Below are positions 33,778 to 42,207 of a stretch of 49,469 bases of DNA, piece by piece (positions within the stretch are counted from its first letter, which is position 1; every line of letters begins with the position of its first letter). Position numbers and translations under genes: made by a program. A model generated the notes under the pieces. That model was given only the letters and a program-made list of their open reading frames with translations, searched no databases and was not told the origin of the DNA. The stretch comes from Negativicutes bacterium (GTDB taxonomy: Bacteria; Bacillota_C; Negativicutes; Sporomusales_B; JARLHX01): NCBI GenBank assembly GCA_031292035.1, contig JARLHX010000440.1, positions 1 to 49,469 of the forward strand. The letters run 5' to 3'.

Positions 33778-34176
33778 ATGGCACGCATTCTGGTTGTTGA
33801 TGATTCCCTGATGATCAGGAAGACCCTTCGCATTGTTTTCGAGAGGGCTGGGCATGTGGTGGTAGCCGAGTCAGCCAACGGAGAACAGGCAATTGCCCAT
33901 TATACACAGTTTCACCCTGATTTAGTGACCTTGGATATTACTATGCCTGGTCTCAATGGCATCGAGACCCTCAAAAGAATCTTGGCATCAGACCCGAACG
34001 CCAATGTCGTCATGGTGAGCGCCTTGGGACAAAAACATATGGTTTTCGACGCCCTTCAGGCCGGGGCAAAAAATTATATGTTAAAGCCGTTGAATGAAGA
34101 AAAGCTGTTAGCGGTCGTCAGCCTTGTGCTGGAAAACCGCCAGGATTCCGCGGCACCCACGGCTGTCGCTCAATAG
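33778..34176 (+). CDS. CheY-type single-domain response regulator
   Basis: A 132-residue receiver domain. Acidic pair Asp8-Asp9, phosphoacceptor Asp53 (TLDITMPGLNG), conserved Ser in VMVSALGQ and Lys in MLKPL. It lacks any output domain and probably relays phosphate from the upstream kinase to a protein target. It starts 23 nt after the kinase stop behind AAAGGATG. The short Ala/Pro-rich tail is not conserved-looking. Confidence 0.92.
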   Translation: MARILVVDDSLMIRKTLRIVFERAGHVVVAESANGEQAIAHYTQFHPDLVTLDITMPGLNGIETLKRILASDPNANVVMVSALGQKHMVFDALQAGAKNYMLKPLNEEKLLAVVSLVLENRQDSAAPTAVAQ

Positions 34177-34221
34177 TTCGCGAAGATTACAGATAATAAA
34201 CCGTGAATAAGGAGAGAATCC

Positions 34222-35109
34222 ATGGCTACACATTATTTCGCCCATCACCTGCTCAATAGAGGAATCCTTTCGGCCGCTCAAATGCAGGAAGTGCTGGATT
34301 ATGAGCGTTCGGTCCGGGTCAAATTGGGTGTGCTCGCGATCAACGCCGGATTTATGACAGCCAGTCAGGTCGAGGAAGTCCACGCTTTGCAGCGTACCCA
34401 GGATAAACAGTTCGGGGCGATCGCCGTGGGGGAGGGGTATCTGACCGGCGCGCAGCTGGATGATTTGCTCACAGCCCAGGGACGCAGACATTTTGCCTTT
34501 ATCCAGGCAATAGCTGACAAAGGCTTTCTTACCCTTGCTGAACTTGAGAAGATTGTGGCAGATTACCGGCGCGATAACAATATCTCGGAAGAAGAATGGG
34601 CCGCCCAAGATGACGCTACTCCGGAAGAGATGATCAGGGGCCTGTTGACTTTTCCCCAGGCAGACGAGTCTTCCGAACTTTTCTATAAATATGCCGGTCT
34701 GCTGCTCAGAAATATCGTACGGTTCCTCGGCGACAATCCGGTTGTTCTGACGTCCAATTACGCTGAACCCGAGTCAAAAGAACAGTGGCTGGTGACTCAA
34801 ACAATATTCGGCGGCGTCGCCTTAGAAGTCGCTCTGGCAATGGAATCCCCGGTGCTGCTGGAACTGGCTCGGCGCTTCAGCGGCGAAAACCTGGCAGAAA
34901 TCGATGAGTTGGCAATAGATAGTGCCGGGGAATTTTTAAATATGAATAATGGTGTCTTTTCCAGCAACCTATCCCACGACGGAATTGAGGCCGACCTGTT
35001 GCCGCAACAAGTGCAGCTCCCGGCCAATATTGATCGCGGGACTGCCTGGCGACTCTCGATTGGATTGACTTTTGGCCGGCTTGATCTTTTCATCGCACAA
35101 ACGACCTAA
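34222..35109 (+). CDS. Two-part protein with C-terminal CheX-like domain
   Basis: 295 residues. The N-terminal 110 residues consist of repeated helical units of the kind found before type II/IV secretion ATPases, and in MshE bind cyclic di-GMP (LLNRGILSAAQMQEVLDYE, LGVLAINAGFMTASQVEEV, GAIAVGEGYLTGAQLDDLL in outline). The C-terminal 150 residues resemble CheX (IDSAGEFLNMNNG and the closing GLTFGRLDLFI). It may dephosphorylate the neighbouring CheY-type regulator, possibly under control of the N-terminal part. Cyclic di-GMP binding is a guess. A terminator follows at 35145. Confidence 0.65.
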   Translation: MATHYFAHHLLNRGILSAAQMQEVLDYERSVRVKLGVLAINAGFMTASQVEEVHALQRTQDKQFGAIAVGEGYLTGAQLDDLLTAQGRRHFAFIQAIADKGFLTLAELEKIVADYRRDNNISEEEWAAQDDATPEEMIRGLLTFPQADESSELFYKYAGLLLRNIVRFLGDNPVVLTSNYAEPESKEQWLVTQTIFGGVALEVALAMESPVLLELARRFSGENLAEIDELAIDSAGEFLNMNNGVFSSNLSHDGIEADLLPQQVQLPANIDRGTAWRLSIGLTFGRLDLFIAQTT

Positions 35110-35144
35110 ATCATCGCAGATTAGCGGCAAATGAAAATTCGCAG

Positions 35145-35177
35145 AAAAAACCTTCCGAGATTCCGGGAGGTTTTTTT
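35145..35177 (+). terminator. Terminator of the kinase operon
   Basis: CCTTCCG (35151-35157) pairs with CGGGAGG (35164-35170), extended by A6 and T7 tracts. Confidence 0.85.
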
Positions 35178-35390
35178 GTTGAATATCTGCTGGATATAAT
35201 CTTGGCTTAGTGGATGAAAAATTAGAGGATAATAGAAATTGACTGGGAATTAAAAAGAAGGGAAGTTGGGAGGGAGTTGCGTTAAAAATAATAGCGTAGC
35301 GACAGTCACCCAGTCCGGGAAAACGGTGAAGGCTCTCCTCAAACCAGAGGAGTGAAGATTTGCAATAAATACGGCAAGGAGGAAGAAAAT

Positions 35391-35774
35391 ATGTTTTTAG
35401 GGTTTGAGCATGCGGCGATTGTCGCCAAGGAAACGAAAATGATGGCAGACTGGTATGTGAAAATGTTTGACTTCCAAGTGGTAGCCGACAATGGCAAGTC
35501 GCCAGCAACCTATATGCTGAAGGCACCCAACGCCACTGCGCTTGAGATTCTGCCTGCGACGAGCGGAGAACCGGCTGACTATGATCAGCTGCTGGTCGGG
35601 ATCAGACACCTTTCGCTGGCGGTGGACGATTTTGAAGCAGCGTTGAAATTCCTCCAGGACAACGGCGTCAGCGGATTTTTTGATGAACGCCGGTCTGAGC
35701 GCCATCGGCTGATGTACTTCCGGGATCCTGAAGGCAATCTCCTTCATCTAATCTGGCGGGCTAAACCGCTATAA
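35391..35774 (+). CDS. VOC (glyoxalase/bleomycin resistance) family protein
   Basis: A 127-residue metal-dependent-fold protein with two VOC half-repeats. Metal-ligand positions look present: His6 in GFEHAAIVA, Glu in ALEILP, His in IRHLSLAVDD and Glu in RDPEGNLLHLIW. The start at 35391 lies 7 nt after AAGGAGGAAG. Substrate unknown; lactoylglutathione lyase-like annotation would go beyond the evidence. It stands alone between two terminators. Confidence 0.82.
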   Translation: MFLGFEHAAIVAKETKMMADWYVKMFDFQVVADNGKSPATYMLKAPNATALEILPATSGEPADYDQLLVGIRHLSLAVDDFEAALKFLQDNGVSGFFDERRSERHRLMYFRDPEGNLLHLIWRAKPL

Positions 35775-35851
35775 GTGACCTTGGCGCTTTGCCCAAAACC
35801 CGATAAAGCGTCAAACACAAGCCACTCCAAATGGCAAAAATATTGAAAAGT

Positions 35852-35898
35852 TGAGAGGATCGGACAACCGGCAGGGTTGTTGATCCTCTCAGTTTATT
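35852..35898 (+). terminator. Terminator after the VOC gene
   Basis: TGAGAGGATC (35852-35861) pairs with 35882-35891, with an inner stem ACAACC/GGTTGT, then GTTTATT. Confidence 0.65.
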
Positions 35899-35940
35899 AC
35901 GGCTGTCATGCTGTGGCGCCCTGGCAATCCCGGCTGACGT

Positions 35941-35987
35941 GGTCTATTGTGGTCTATTTGGGTCAGAGCCGATAAAAATGATATAAT
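35941..35987 (+). promoter_or_regulatory. Promoter region of the threonine aldolase gene, with short direct repeats
   Basis: TATAAT at 35982-35987 is a consensus -10. Directly upstream, GGTCTATTGT and GGTCTATTTG (35941-35960) form a 10-bp direct repeat followed by a partial third copy (GGTC). The -35 is weak, so the repeats may bind an activator. Confidence 0.4.
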
Positions 35988-36039
35988 AAATGTAGCCCAT
36001 AACGGCAGAAGACGAATCGAGCAAAGGGGTTTGTGACGA

Positions 36040-37065
36040 ATGTACAGTTTTAAGAATGATTACAGCGAAGGGGCGCACCCCAGAATACTGAGCGCTTTGA
36101 CGGAAACCAACCTGGAGCAGGTGGAAGGCTATGGGGAAGATTATTTTTCGTTGAAAGCGGCTGAACTACTAAAACAAAAGATAAAGCGTCAAGATATCGA
36201 TATTCATTTTTTCTCCGGCGGGACACAGACAAATCTCACCGCCCTTGCGGCTTTTTTAAAGCCCCATGAAGCGGCTATTGCGGCAAATACCGGCCATATC
36301 CTGGTTCACGAAACCGGGGCTATCGAGGCCACGGGACACAAGATCATCTCTATCGAAGTGAATGATGGGAAACTGACGGTCGAGCATATCAAATCGGCTG
36401 TCGACAGCCACACCGATGAGCATATGGTGAAGCCCAAACTGGTTTATATTTCGAATCCCACCGAGATCGGGTCAATCTATAATCAGTCTGAACTGCAGGA
36501 ATTGAGCCGGTTTTGCAAGGACAACAAGCTCTTTTTATATGTTGACGGTGCCCGGCTGGGGTCGGCTCTCTGCGCAGAGGGAAACGACCTGGATCTTTTC
36601 ACACTGTCAATGCTTGTTGATGCCTTTTATATCGGCGGCACCAAAAACGGAGCCCTCATGGGCGAAGCCCTGGTCATTTGCCGGGATGTGCTCAAAGAAG
36701 ATTTCCGTTTCCATATGAAGCAAAAAGGAGCCCTCCTGGCAAAAGGCCGGCTGATTGGCATTCAGTTTCTGGAGCTTTTCCGCGACGAGCTGTATTTTGA
36801 TATGGCAAAACACGCCAATGCGATGGCGGGAATGATCCGAAAAGCCATCAGCGACGCAGGTTATCAATTCTTGACAAACTCACCATCCAATCAGATTTTC
36901 CCCATATTGCCTGACCGGTTGATCGCAAAACTCCAGGAGAATTATTCCTTCTATGTGTGGTCAAAAGTCGACGGCCAGCATTCAGCCATCCGCCTGGTCA
37001 CTTCCTGGGCGACGAAAGAAGAGGCTGTCTTGGCATTTATTGCTGAACTGAAGAGTCAGGGCTAA
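36040..37065 (+). CDS. ltaE: Low-specificity L-threonine aldolase
   Basis: A 341-residue fold-type I PLP enzyme that cleaves threonine or allo-threonine to glycine and acetaldehyde. The cofactor lysine is Lys202 in IGGTKNG. His90 (VHETGA) should stack on PLP, and VDGAR (168-172) supplies the Asp contacting the pyridine nitrogen. Length and motif order match the family. A monocistronic gene with its own promoter and terminator. Confidence 0.88.
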   Translation: MYSFKNDYSEGAHPRILSALTETNLEQVEGYGEDYFSLKAAELLKQKIKRQDIDIHFFSGGTQTNLTALAAFLKPHEAAIAANTGHILVHETGAIEATGHKIISIEVNDGKLTVEHIKSAVDSHTDEHMVKPKLVYISNPTEIGSIYNQSELQELSRFCKDNKLFLYVDGARLGSALCAEGNDLDLFTLSMLVDAFYIGGTKNGALMGEALVICRDVLKEDFRFHMKQKGALLAKGRLIGIQFLELFRDELYFDMAKHANAMAGMIRKAISDAGYQFLTNSPSNQIFPILPDRLIAKLQENYSFYVWSKVDGQHSAIRLVTSWATKEEAVLAFIAELKSQG

Positions 37066-37148
37066 TCGCGGGGATAAGAGCAACTATTGAGAAAGTTACA
37101 AAAATAACAAACTTTTTATTGTAGGTAGGAGACTCGGCGAAAAAGGCG

Positions 37149-37186
37149 AAATAGAGTAATTCAGTGCGGAAATACTCTATTTTTTC
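37149..37186 (+). terminator. Terminator after threonine aldolase
   Basis: AAATAGAGTA (37149-37158) pairs with TACTCTATTT (37173-37182), followed by more Ts. Confidence 0.75.
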
Positions 37187-37227
37187 TCTCACTCCGACTC
37201 TCTTTATTTTTTAGACAGAGGTGACAT

Positions 37228-38937
37228 ATGCTGACTTTTGATGTGCTGATTATTGGCAGCGGCGGCGCCGGGATGCGGGCGGCGCTGGAAACTGCGCGCC
37301 AGGGAGACCTCAGCGTAGCCGTGATGACCAAGATGTTTCCCACCAGATCGGCGACCGGGATGGCACAAGGCGGGATCAATGGCGTTCTGCAAAATGCCGA
37401 CCCGACCGATTCGCTGGAAAAACATATTGCCGACACCATAAAGGGAAGTGCCTTTCTCGGCGACCAGGATGCAATCGAATTTTTTTGTAGCCAGGTTCCT
37501 GCGGTCATCAACGAATTGGACTATTTCGGCGTCCCGTTTTCCCGGGATAAGGACGGCTGCATCGCCCAGCGCGCTTTCGGCGGCCAGTCCTCGCCGCGTA
37601 CCTGCTACTCCGCCGACAAAACCGGCCATGTTATTCTGCACACCATGTATGAACAGTGCCTGAAACACGGGGTAAACATTCTGCAGGAATGGCAACTGCT
37701 GGACCTTGTCGTTGACAACGGCCGAGTATGTGGCGTAGTTGCCCTGGAGATTAAAACCGGCCGGATCGTTCCGATCGCCGCCAAGGCTGTCATCGTGGCA
37801 ACCGGCGGGGCAGGCCGGATTTACTGGCTCAGGACCACCAATCCGTTTGCCTCGACCGGCGACGGGGTGGCGGCCTGCTTCCGGGCCGGTATACCGCTGA
37901 AGGACCCCGAAATGGTGCAGTTTCACCCGACTGGGTTGGCCAGCACCGGCATTTTAATGTCGGAAGCGGTCCGGGCTGATGGCGGCTATTTGCTCAATAA
38001 GGACGGCGAGCGGTTTATGAAACGCTATGCGCCGGAAAAGATGGAACTTGCCACCCGTGATGTCGTAGCCAAAGCGATTGAAACCGAAATCAAGGAAGGC
38101 CGAGGCTTCGGCGAAGGAATCGGCGCCTATGTACTGGCTGATCTCAGACACCTGGGGAAAGAGGTCATCACCGAAAGACTGCATGGCATTCGTGACCTGG
38201 CGATGGCCTTTGAAGGGGCTGATCCGGTGGAGGTCCCTATTCCCATTCGTCCCACCTGTCACTATAGCATGGGCGGCATTGATGTTGTCGATTACCGGAG
38301 CTGCGCCACCGACCTTGCGGGTGTTTTTGCCGCCGGTGAGGCAGCCTGTATCTCGATTCATGGTGCAAATCGGTTGGGCGGAAATTCCCTGGCCGATATC
38401 ATGGTCTTTGGCAAAATCGCCGGGCATAGCGCCGGGGAGTGGGCCAGGCAGCAAGAACCGGTCGGAACTGATCGTTTGGACGAAGCCGCGGCCGCCTGGG
38501 AGGCCAAGTTTGCCCAGACAGTTGCCCGCAAACAGGGCCCGACGGTGGCGTCGATCCGCGACCGGATGGCAGAAGTGATGTGGTATCAGGTTGGCATCTT
38601 CAGAAAAGCCGCTGATATGGAGCAAGCACTTGAGGTCATCGATGGCCTTATCGCCGAATATGAAAACTGTGTAGTCGGCGATGACAATAAAATATATAAT
38701 ACCGCTTTTGTGAATTATATCGAGATCGGTAACCTGCTGACCATTGCCAAAGCAGTGGTGATTGGGGCCCTGAACCGCAAAGAAAGCCGGGGCTGCCACC
38801 TGCGGGAAGACTTTCCCCAGCGCGATGATGCCAACTTCCTTCAGCATACCCTCATTACCAAGGATGGACCGGAATTTACGCTGTCTTATCGGCCGGTGGT
38901 TGTCACTCAGTACCAGCCGGCAGAAAGGAGCCAATGA
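37228..38937 (+). CDS. Succinate dehydrogenase / fumarate reductase flavoprotein subunit
   Basis: A 569-residue catalytic subunit interconverting succinate and fumarate. The FAD-binding IIGSGGAGMRAAL is at 8-20. HPTGL, RPTCHYSMGGI, ATRDVV and GANRLGGNSL supply the substrate-site His and Arg residues. In membrane-type enzymes FAD is covalently bound to a His in RSHT; here the aligned residues are RSAT (40-43), so FAD should be non-covalent. It is the first gene of a three-gene operon with an FeS subunit and a CCG-domain subunit. No cytochrome b membrane anchor is encoded, which points to the cytoplasmic thiol:fumarate reductase-like (type E) group. Confidence 0.88.
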   Translation: MLTFDVLIIGSGGAGMRAALETARQGDLSVAVMTKMFPTRSATGMAQGGINGVLQNADPTDSLEKHIADTIKGSAFLGDQDAIEFFCSQVPAVINELDYFGVPFSRDKDGCIAQRAFGGQSSPRTCYSADKTGHVILHTMYEQCLKHGVNILQEWQLLDLVVDNGRVCGVVALEIKTGRIVPIAAKAVIVATGGAGRIYWLRTTNPFASTGDGVAACFRAGIPLKDPEMVQFHPTGLASTGILMSEAVRADGGYLLNKDGERFMKRYAPEKMELATRDVVAKAIETEIKEGRGFGEGIGAYVLADLRHLGKEVITERLHGIRDLAMAFEGADPVEVPIPIRPTCHYSMGGIDVVDYRSCATDLAGVFAAGEAACISIHGANRLGGNSLADIMVFGKIAGHSAGEWARQQEPVGTDRLDEAAAAWEAKFAQTVARKQGPTVASIRDRMAEVMWYQVGIFRKAADMEQALEVIDGLIAEYENCVVGDDNKIYNTAFVNYIEIGNLLTIAKAVVIGALNRKESRGCHLREDFPQRDDANFLQHTLITKDGPEFTLSYRPVVVTQYQPAERSQ

Positions 38938-39881
38938 TGCGGCAAATTGTTTACAAGATACAACGCTTCGACGGAACAAAAGCCTTTGAGCAGGAATACC
39001 GCTTCAATTATGAGGCCGGAAAAACTATTTTGTGGGGGCTTATCACCATTAAGGAAACCATCGACCCGACCCTGACGTTTGTGGCCTCCTGCCGCTCGGC
39101 CGTATGCGGGGCCTGCGCCGTCCGGGTCAACAACCAGGCCATGCTGGTCTGCGAGGTGTCACTGGATGAAACGCTGGCCAGGTTCGGCGATACGCTGGAG
39201 ATTGCACCACTAAACAACTTCAAGGTGGTCCGCGACCTGGTCGTCGACTGGGAGCCGAAAGCCGCCCGCCTGAACGAGGCCAAACCATGGCTTGTTCCCC
39301 AGGAGAAGTTTTCGGTGGAGAGCGGATGCCGCCAGACCCAGGCCGAGTTTAAGAAATTCAACAAGCAGACCGAGTGTATTTTGTGCGGCGCCTGCGCCTC
39401 GGAATGCAATAAACTGTCGATGAACGAAACGGATTTTTATGAGCCGTACGTCTACTCCAAGACCTACAAATTTTTGGCTGATTCCCGCGATGGAGCGCCG
39501 CTGGAGCATCTCGCGCCAGTTGTCGGCGGCGGGGTGTGGAAATGCGTTCACTGTGAAGAGTGTGTCGCCAAATGTCCCAAAGGACTGGAACCGGCCGAGG
39601 ATATCTCCAAAACCCGTCAGGCCGCTATCGCCCACAAATTGATCAAAAGCGTCGGTGCGCGCCACGCACTGGCTTTTTATGACGATATTGTCGCCACAGG
39701 CCGCCTGGATGAGACCCAGCTTGCCGTAAAAACCGAAGGTATGCTAAAATCGATTTCCCGCCTGCCCTTTGCCCTGCGGCTACTCCGCAAAGGCAAACTC
39801 AATCCACTCCATCGCCCGGCGCCGGTCAAAGGGATCGACCAAATCCGGGCCATCGTCCGCGCAGTAAAGGAGGAAAAATAA
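38934..39881 (+). CDS. Succinate dehydrogenase / fumarate reductase iron-sulfur subunit
   Basis: A 315-residue electron-transfer subunit. The 2Fe-2S ligands are C53-x4-C58-x2-C61-x11-C73. Two further clusters are ligated by C148, C151, C154, C158 and C204, C207, C210, C214. Both follow C-x2-C-x2-C-x3-C, as in fumarate reductases with two 4Fe-4S centres or in heterodisulfide reductase-linked forms, rather than the 3Fe-4S type. The C-terminal 90 residues extend past the last cluster. It overlaps the flavoprotein gene by 4 nt and abuts the next gene. Confidence 0.88.
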   Translation: MMRQIVYKIQRFDGTKAFEQEYRFNYEAGKTILWGLITIKETIDPTLTFVASCRSAVCGACAVRVNNQAMLVCEVSLDETLARFGDTLEIAPLNNFKVVRDLVVDWEPKAARLNEAKPWLVPQEKFSVESGCRQTQAEFKKFNKQTECILCGACASECNKLSMNETDFYEPYVYSKTYKFLADSRDGAPLEHLAPVVGGGVWKCVHCEECVAKCPKGLEPAEDISKTRQAAIAHKLIKSVGARHALAFYDDIVATGRLDETQLAVKTEGMLKSISRLPFALRLLRKGKLNPLHRPAPVKGIDQIRAIVRAVKEEK

Positions 39882-40733
39882 ATGAAATACGCGTTTTTCC
39901 CCGGCTGCGTGCTGGAAGGCGCGGCTAAAGAGGCCCATACGGCGACAGTCAAGGTGGCGGCGGCTCTTGATATTGAGTTGGTGGAACTGGAAGGCTGGAC
40001 TTGCTGCGGGGCATCCCATCTCCAGGATGTCGACGAAGCGGCCGCCGTTGTGGTCAACGCCCGCAACATCGCGTTGGCAGAAGAGTTGGGGTTGCCGCTC
40101 TTGACTGTCTGCAACACCTGTACCCTGATGCTGCGCAAAGCGAAAGTTGCTCTTGATGACGGCGAGAAAGAGTCAGCCAACAAAATATTGAAAGCCAACG
40201 GACTTGAGTACCGCGGGACCAGTGAAGTAACCCATTTTCTGTGGGCGCTGATCAGGGACTATGGCCTGGATAATCTCCGCCAGAAGGTGACACGCCCTTT
40301 GACCGGACTTCGGGTTGCCGGCTATTATGGCTGCCATATTCTGCGGCCGCCGCAGATCATGGATTTTGAAGATTACGCCGCCCCCCATTCCCTGGACGAT
40401 CTGATCGTCGCCCTTGGTGCGGAATCGGTGGATTTTTCGGCCAAGCTCAAATGCTGCGGGTTTCATGCCTTTTGGACGGCCGAGACCGATGTGCTCAAAA
40501 TGACTGGCGAGAATAATCTGAGTGCGATCACGGCAGGGGCGGGGTGTATTGTCACCCCCTGTCCGCTGTGCCAAATGCAGATGGATATGTACCAGCCGGA
40601 AGGGCAGGCCCAGGTGAAGACAACCACGCAGATACCGGTGCTGCACCTGGCGCAGTTGATCGGCCTGGCGCTGGGCTTATCGCCGCGCGAACTGGGGATG
40701 AATCGTCATATAGTACCCGCCCAGCTAGCGTAG
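39882..40733 (+). CDS. CCG-domain subunit (HdrB / SdhE type)
   Basis: A 283-residue protein with two cysteine-rich CCG domains: C9, C41-C42, C77-x2-C80 and C151, C191-C192, C227-x2-C230. In heterodisulfide reductase HdrB such domains hold noncubane 4Fe-4S clusters that reduce disulfides. In type E succinate dehydrogenases they link the enzyme to membrane quinones or a thiol carrier. It is the last gene of the operon, so the enzyme appears to consist of flavoprotein, FeS protein and this subunit. The physiological electron partner (menaquinone, thiol or ferredoxin) is not evident. Confidence 0.85.
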   Translation: MKYAFFPGCVLEGAAKEAHTATVKVAAALDIELVELEGWTCCGASHLQDVDEAAAVVVNARNIALAEELGLPLLTVCNTCTLMLRKAKVALDDGEKESANKILKANGLEYRGTSEVTHFLWALIRDYGLDNLRQKVTRPLTGLRVAGYYGCHILRPPQIMDFEDYAAPHSLDDLIVALGAESVDFSAKLKCCGFHAFWTAETDVLKMTGENNLSAITAGAGCIVTPCPLCQMQMDMYQPEGQAQVKTTTQIPVLHLAQLIGLALGLSPRELGMNRHIVPAQLA

Positions 40734-40766
40734 GGATCTTTAAGTTATAGTCTGTTTCTTTGCAAG

Positions 40767-40806
40767 AGAAGCATAACTTTGCCGTTTGGCAGGCTTATGC
40801 TTCTTT
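40767..40806 (+). terminator. Terminator-like hairpin after the reductase operon
   Basis: AGAAGCATAA (40767-40776) pairs with TTATGCTTCT (40795-40804). The T tract is short. Confidence 0.5.
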
Positions 40807-40844
40807 CCCTGCAGGTAAAAAAACGGAACCGGTGGAGGAAGCGT

Positions 40845-41579
40845 GTGAAACGAGTTGTTGCTATTGCGGATATTCATGGGAGACTGGGAGCGCTGGAACT
40901 GCTGATCAGAGACAGTCTAAAGGGGAACTTTCATGACTATCAGCTGGTCTTTCTGGGAGATTATATTGGCTATGGCAAAGATTCCATCAGGACGTTATTA
41001 AAGGTCAAGGAATTCAAAGAAAGAACTGGGGCTATTGTCCTGCGCGGCAATTGGGAAGAGATGCTTCTGCAGGCGTTTGGGCCAAATAGTAATGAAAAGA
41101 CAGACTGTGTGATGGAATTTTATCGCAGTGGCAGTAAGGATGTTCTCCAGGAACTGAAGAAAAATCGCTTTCTTTGCAGCACCGTTCTGGACTTTATCCG
41201 CTCCATGCCGCTGTTTTATGTCGGCGGCACTGTTCTCTATGCCCATTCCGGCGTGGATCTTTCGCTTTGGGAACCAGGCATGTCTGCCCAGGAGTTCGGC
41301 GCGGCAAATGATTTGAATTCACTGATCTGGAACCAGAATTTCTGGGATGTAGTCAGGCAGCCGGGGAAAGAACTTCCCATCGATGTGGTGGTGGGCCATC
41401 TTCCGGTCCAAATTTTGCACGGCATCAAGCAGGAAGATCCCTTCCCCGGACCGTTTCTCTATAAAAGAGCGCTGGGAATTGACTGCGGCGCATCGAGAAA
41501 GGCAGGCTATCTTGGCGCGGTGTGTATTACCGACTCAGTACAGGACGCCCAATGGAACTATGTCCCTGTTTCGAATTAG
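40845..41579 (+). CDS. Metallophosphoesterase (PPP / ApaH-like fold)
   Basis: A 244-residue calcineurin-like phosphoesterase. The start GTG 40845 has GGAGGA 5 nt upstream and avoids the hairpin that precedes it. Metal-site motifs are ADIHG (Asp9, His11), GDYIGYG (Asp39) and GNWEE (Asn69), then GHLP and the closing IDCGA. The usual GNHE motif has Trp70 in place of the catalytic-acid histidine, which could lower or change activity. Candidate substrates are phosphoproteins or dinucleoside polyphosphates. It stands alone. Confidence 0.78.
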   Translation: MKRVVAIADIHGRLGALELLIRDSLKGNFHDYQLVFLGDYIGYGKDSIRTLLKVKEFKERTGAIVLRGNWEEMLLQAFGPNSNEKTDCVMEFYRSGSKDVLQELKKNRFLCSTVLDFIRSMPLFYVGGTVLYAHSGVDLSLWEPGMSAQEFGAANDLNSLIWNQNFWDVVRQPGKELPIDVVVGHLPVQILHGIKQEDPFPGPFLYKRALGIDCGASRKAGYLGAVCITDSVQDAQWNYVPVSN

Positions 41580-41737
41580 CAACAAAATGGCGCAAGTCGA
41601 AGCAAAGAGTCGTATAAGAACCCAGCACACATCCAGTTCATTTTAGCGAAGGCAGCCTGTGGTTTAATGACTTTGCATCAAGGGCCGGTTGTATGGTACT
41701 ATAACCAATGTCGCCTGAGATGCACGTTATCTTTAAT

Positions 41738-41925
41738 ATGTCCAACCTACTTTTATAAATGGGGAATCCAATGTTATGGGGCTGTCGAGCCACCGCTGAG
41801 TGGATGACAAAAGCATAACTAGGATGCCCACCTGCGAGTAGCGGGTTTGGACATAGAAAGAGACGACATTGCGGGCTTTCCGATTTAATAGCGATAAGGA
41901 CTTGCCAGACAGCAAGTCCTTTTTT
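41738..41925 (+). ncRNA. Candidate structured RNA of unknown class, ending in a terminator
   Basis: A long-range stem, ATGTCCAA (41738-41745) with TTGGACAT (41847-41854), encloses about 100 nt with further nested pairings: GTTATG (41773-41778) with CATAAC (41814-41819), and inside it CCAC/GTGG. After a 40-nt linker comes a strong terminator (AAGGACTTGC at 41896-41905 with 41912-41921, then T5). No open reading frame fits. The next gene, topB, begins 283 nt later with its own -10, so this looks like a free-standing RNA or an orphan riboswitch-like leader. It matches no class I can name with confidence. Confidence 0.45.
41896..41925 (+). terminator. Terminator of the candidate RNA
   Basis: A 10-bp stem (41896-41905 with 41912-41921), a 6-nt loop and a run of Ts. 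The remaining gap (41580-41737 and 41926-42150) shows no gene. Confidence 0.85.
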
Positions 41926-42132
41926 GTGTTAGAGGAAGATATTCACTATTTCTTGATTTTCGGGGTTATTTCTTTCGCAAGCTCAGTTGACGATTTCTTC
42001 ACGCTTTTCTTTGGCCCCCGACCAGGCTTTGTATCCCCCATTTTCGCTATCCCCCCTCTTTTTGTTTTATGGTAAGTATATGTAAAAACGGGAAATCTAT
42101 GCGCAATCTGTGATTGAAGAAGATATCCGCAC

Positions 42133-42162
42133 TGGTTTAATGGCTGACTTTGCGTTTATAAT
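42133..42162 (+). promoter_or_regulatory. Probable topB promoter
   Basis: A consensus TATAAT at 42157-42162 with a weak -35 (TGGTTT at 42133-42138), 46 nt before the start codon. Confidence 0.5.
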
Positions 42163-42207
42163 AGACACAAAAGCATGCCTGTGTGAACCAGACAGAATTG
42201 AGGGACA

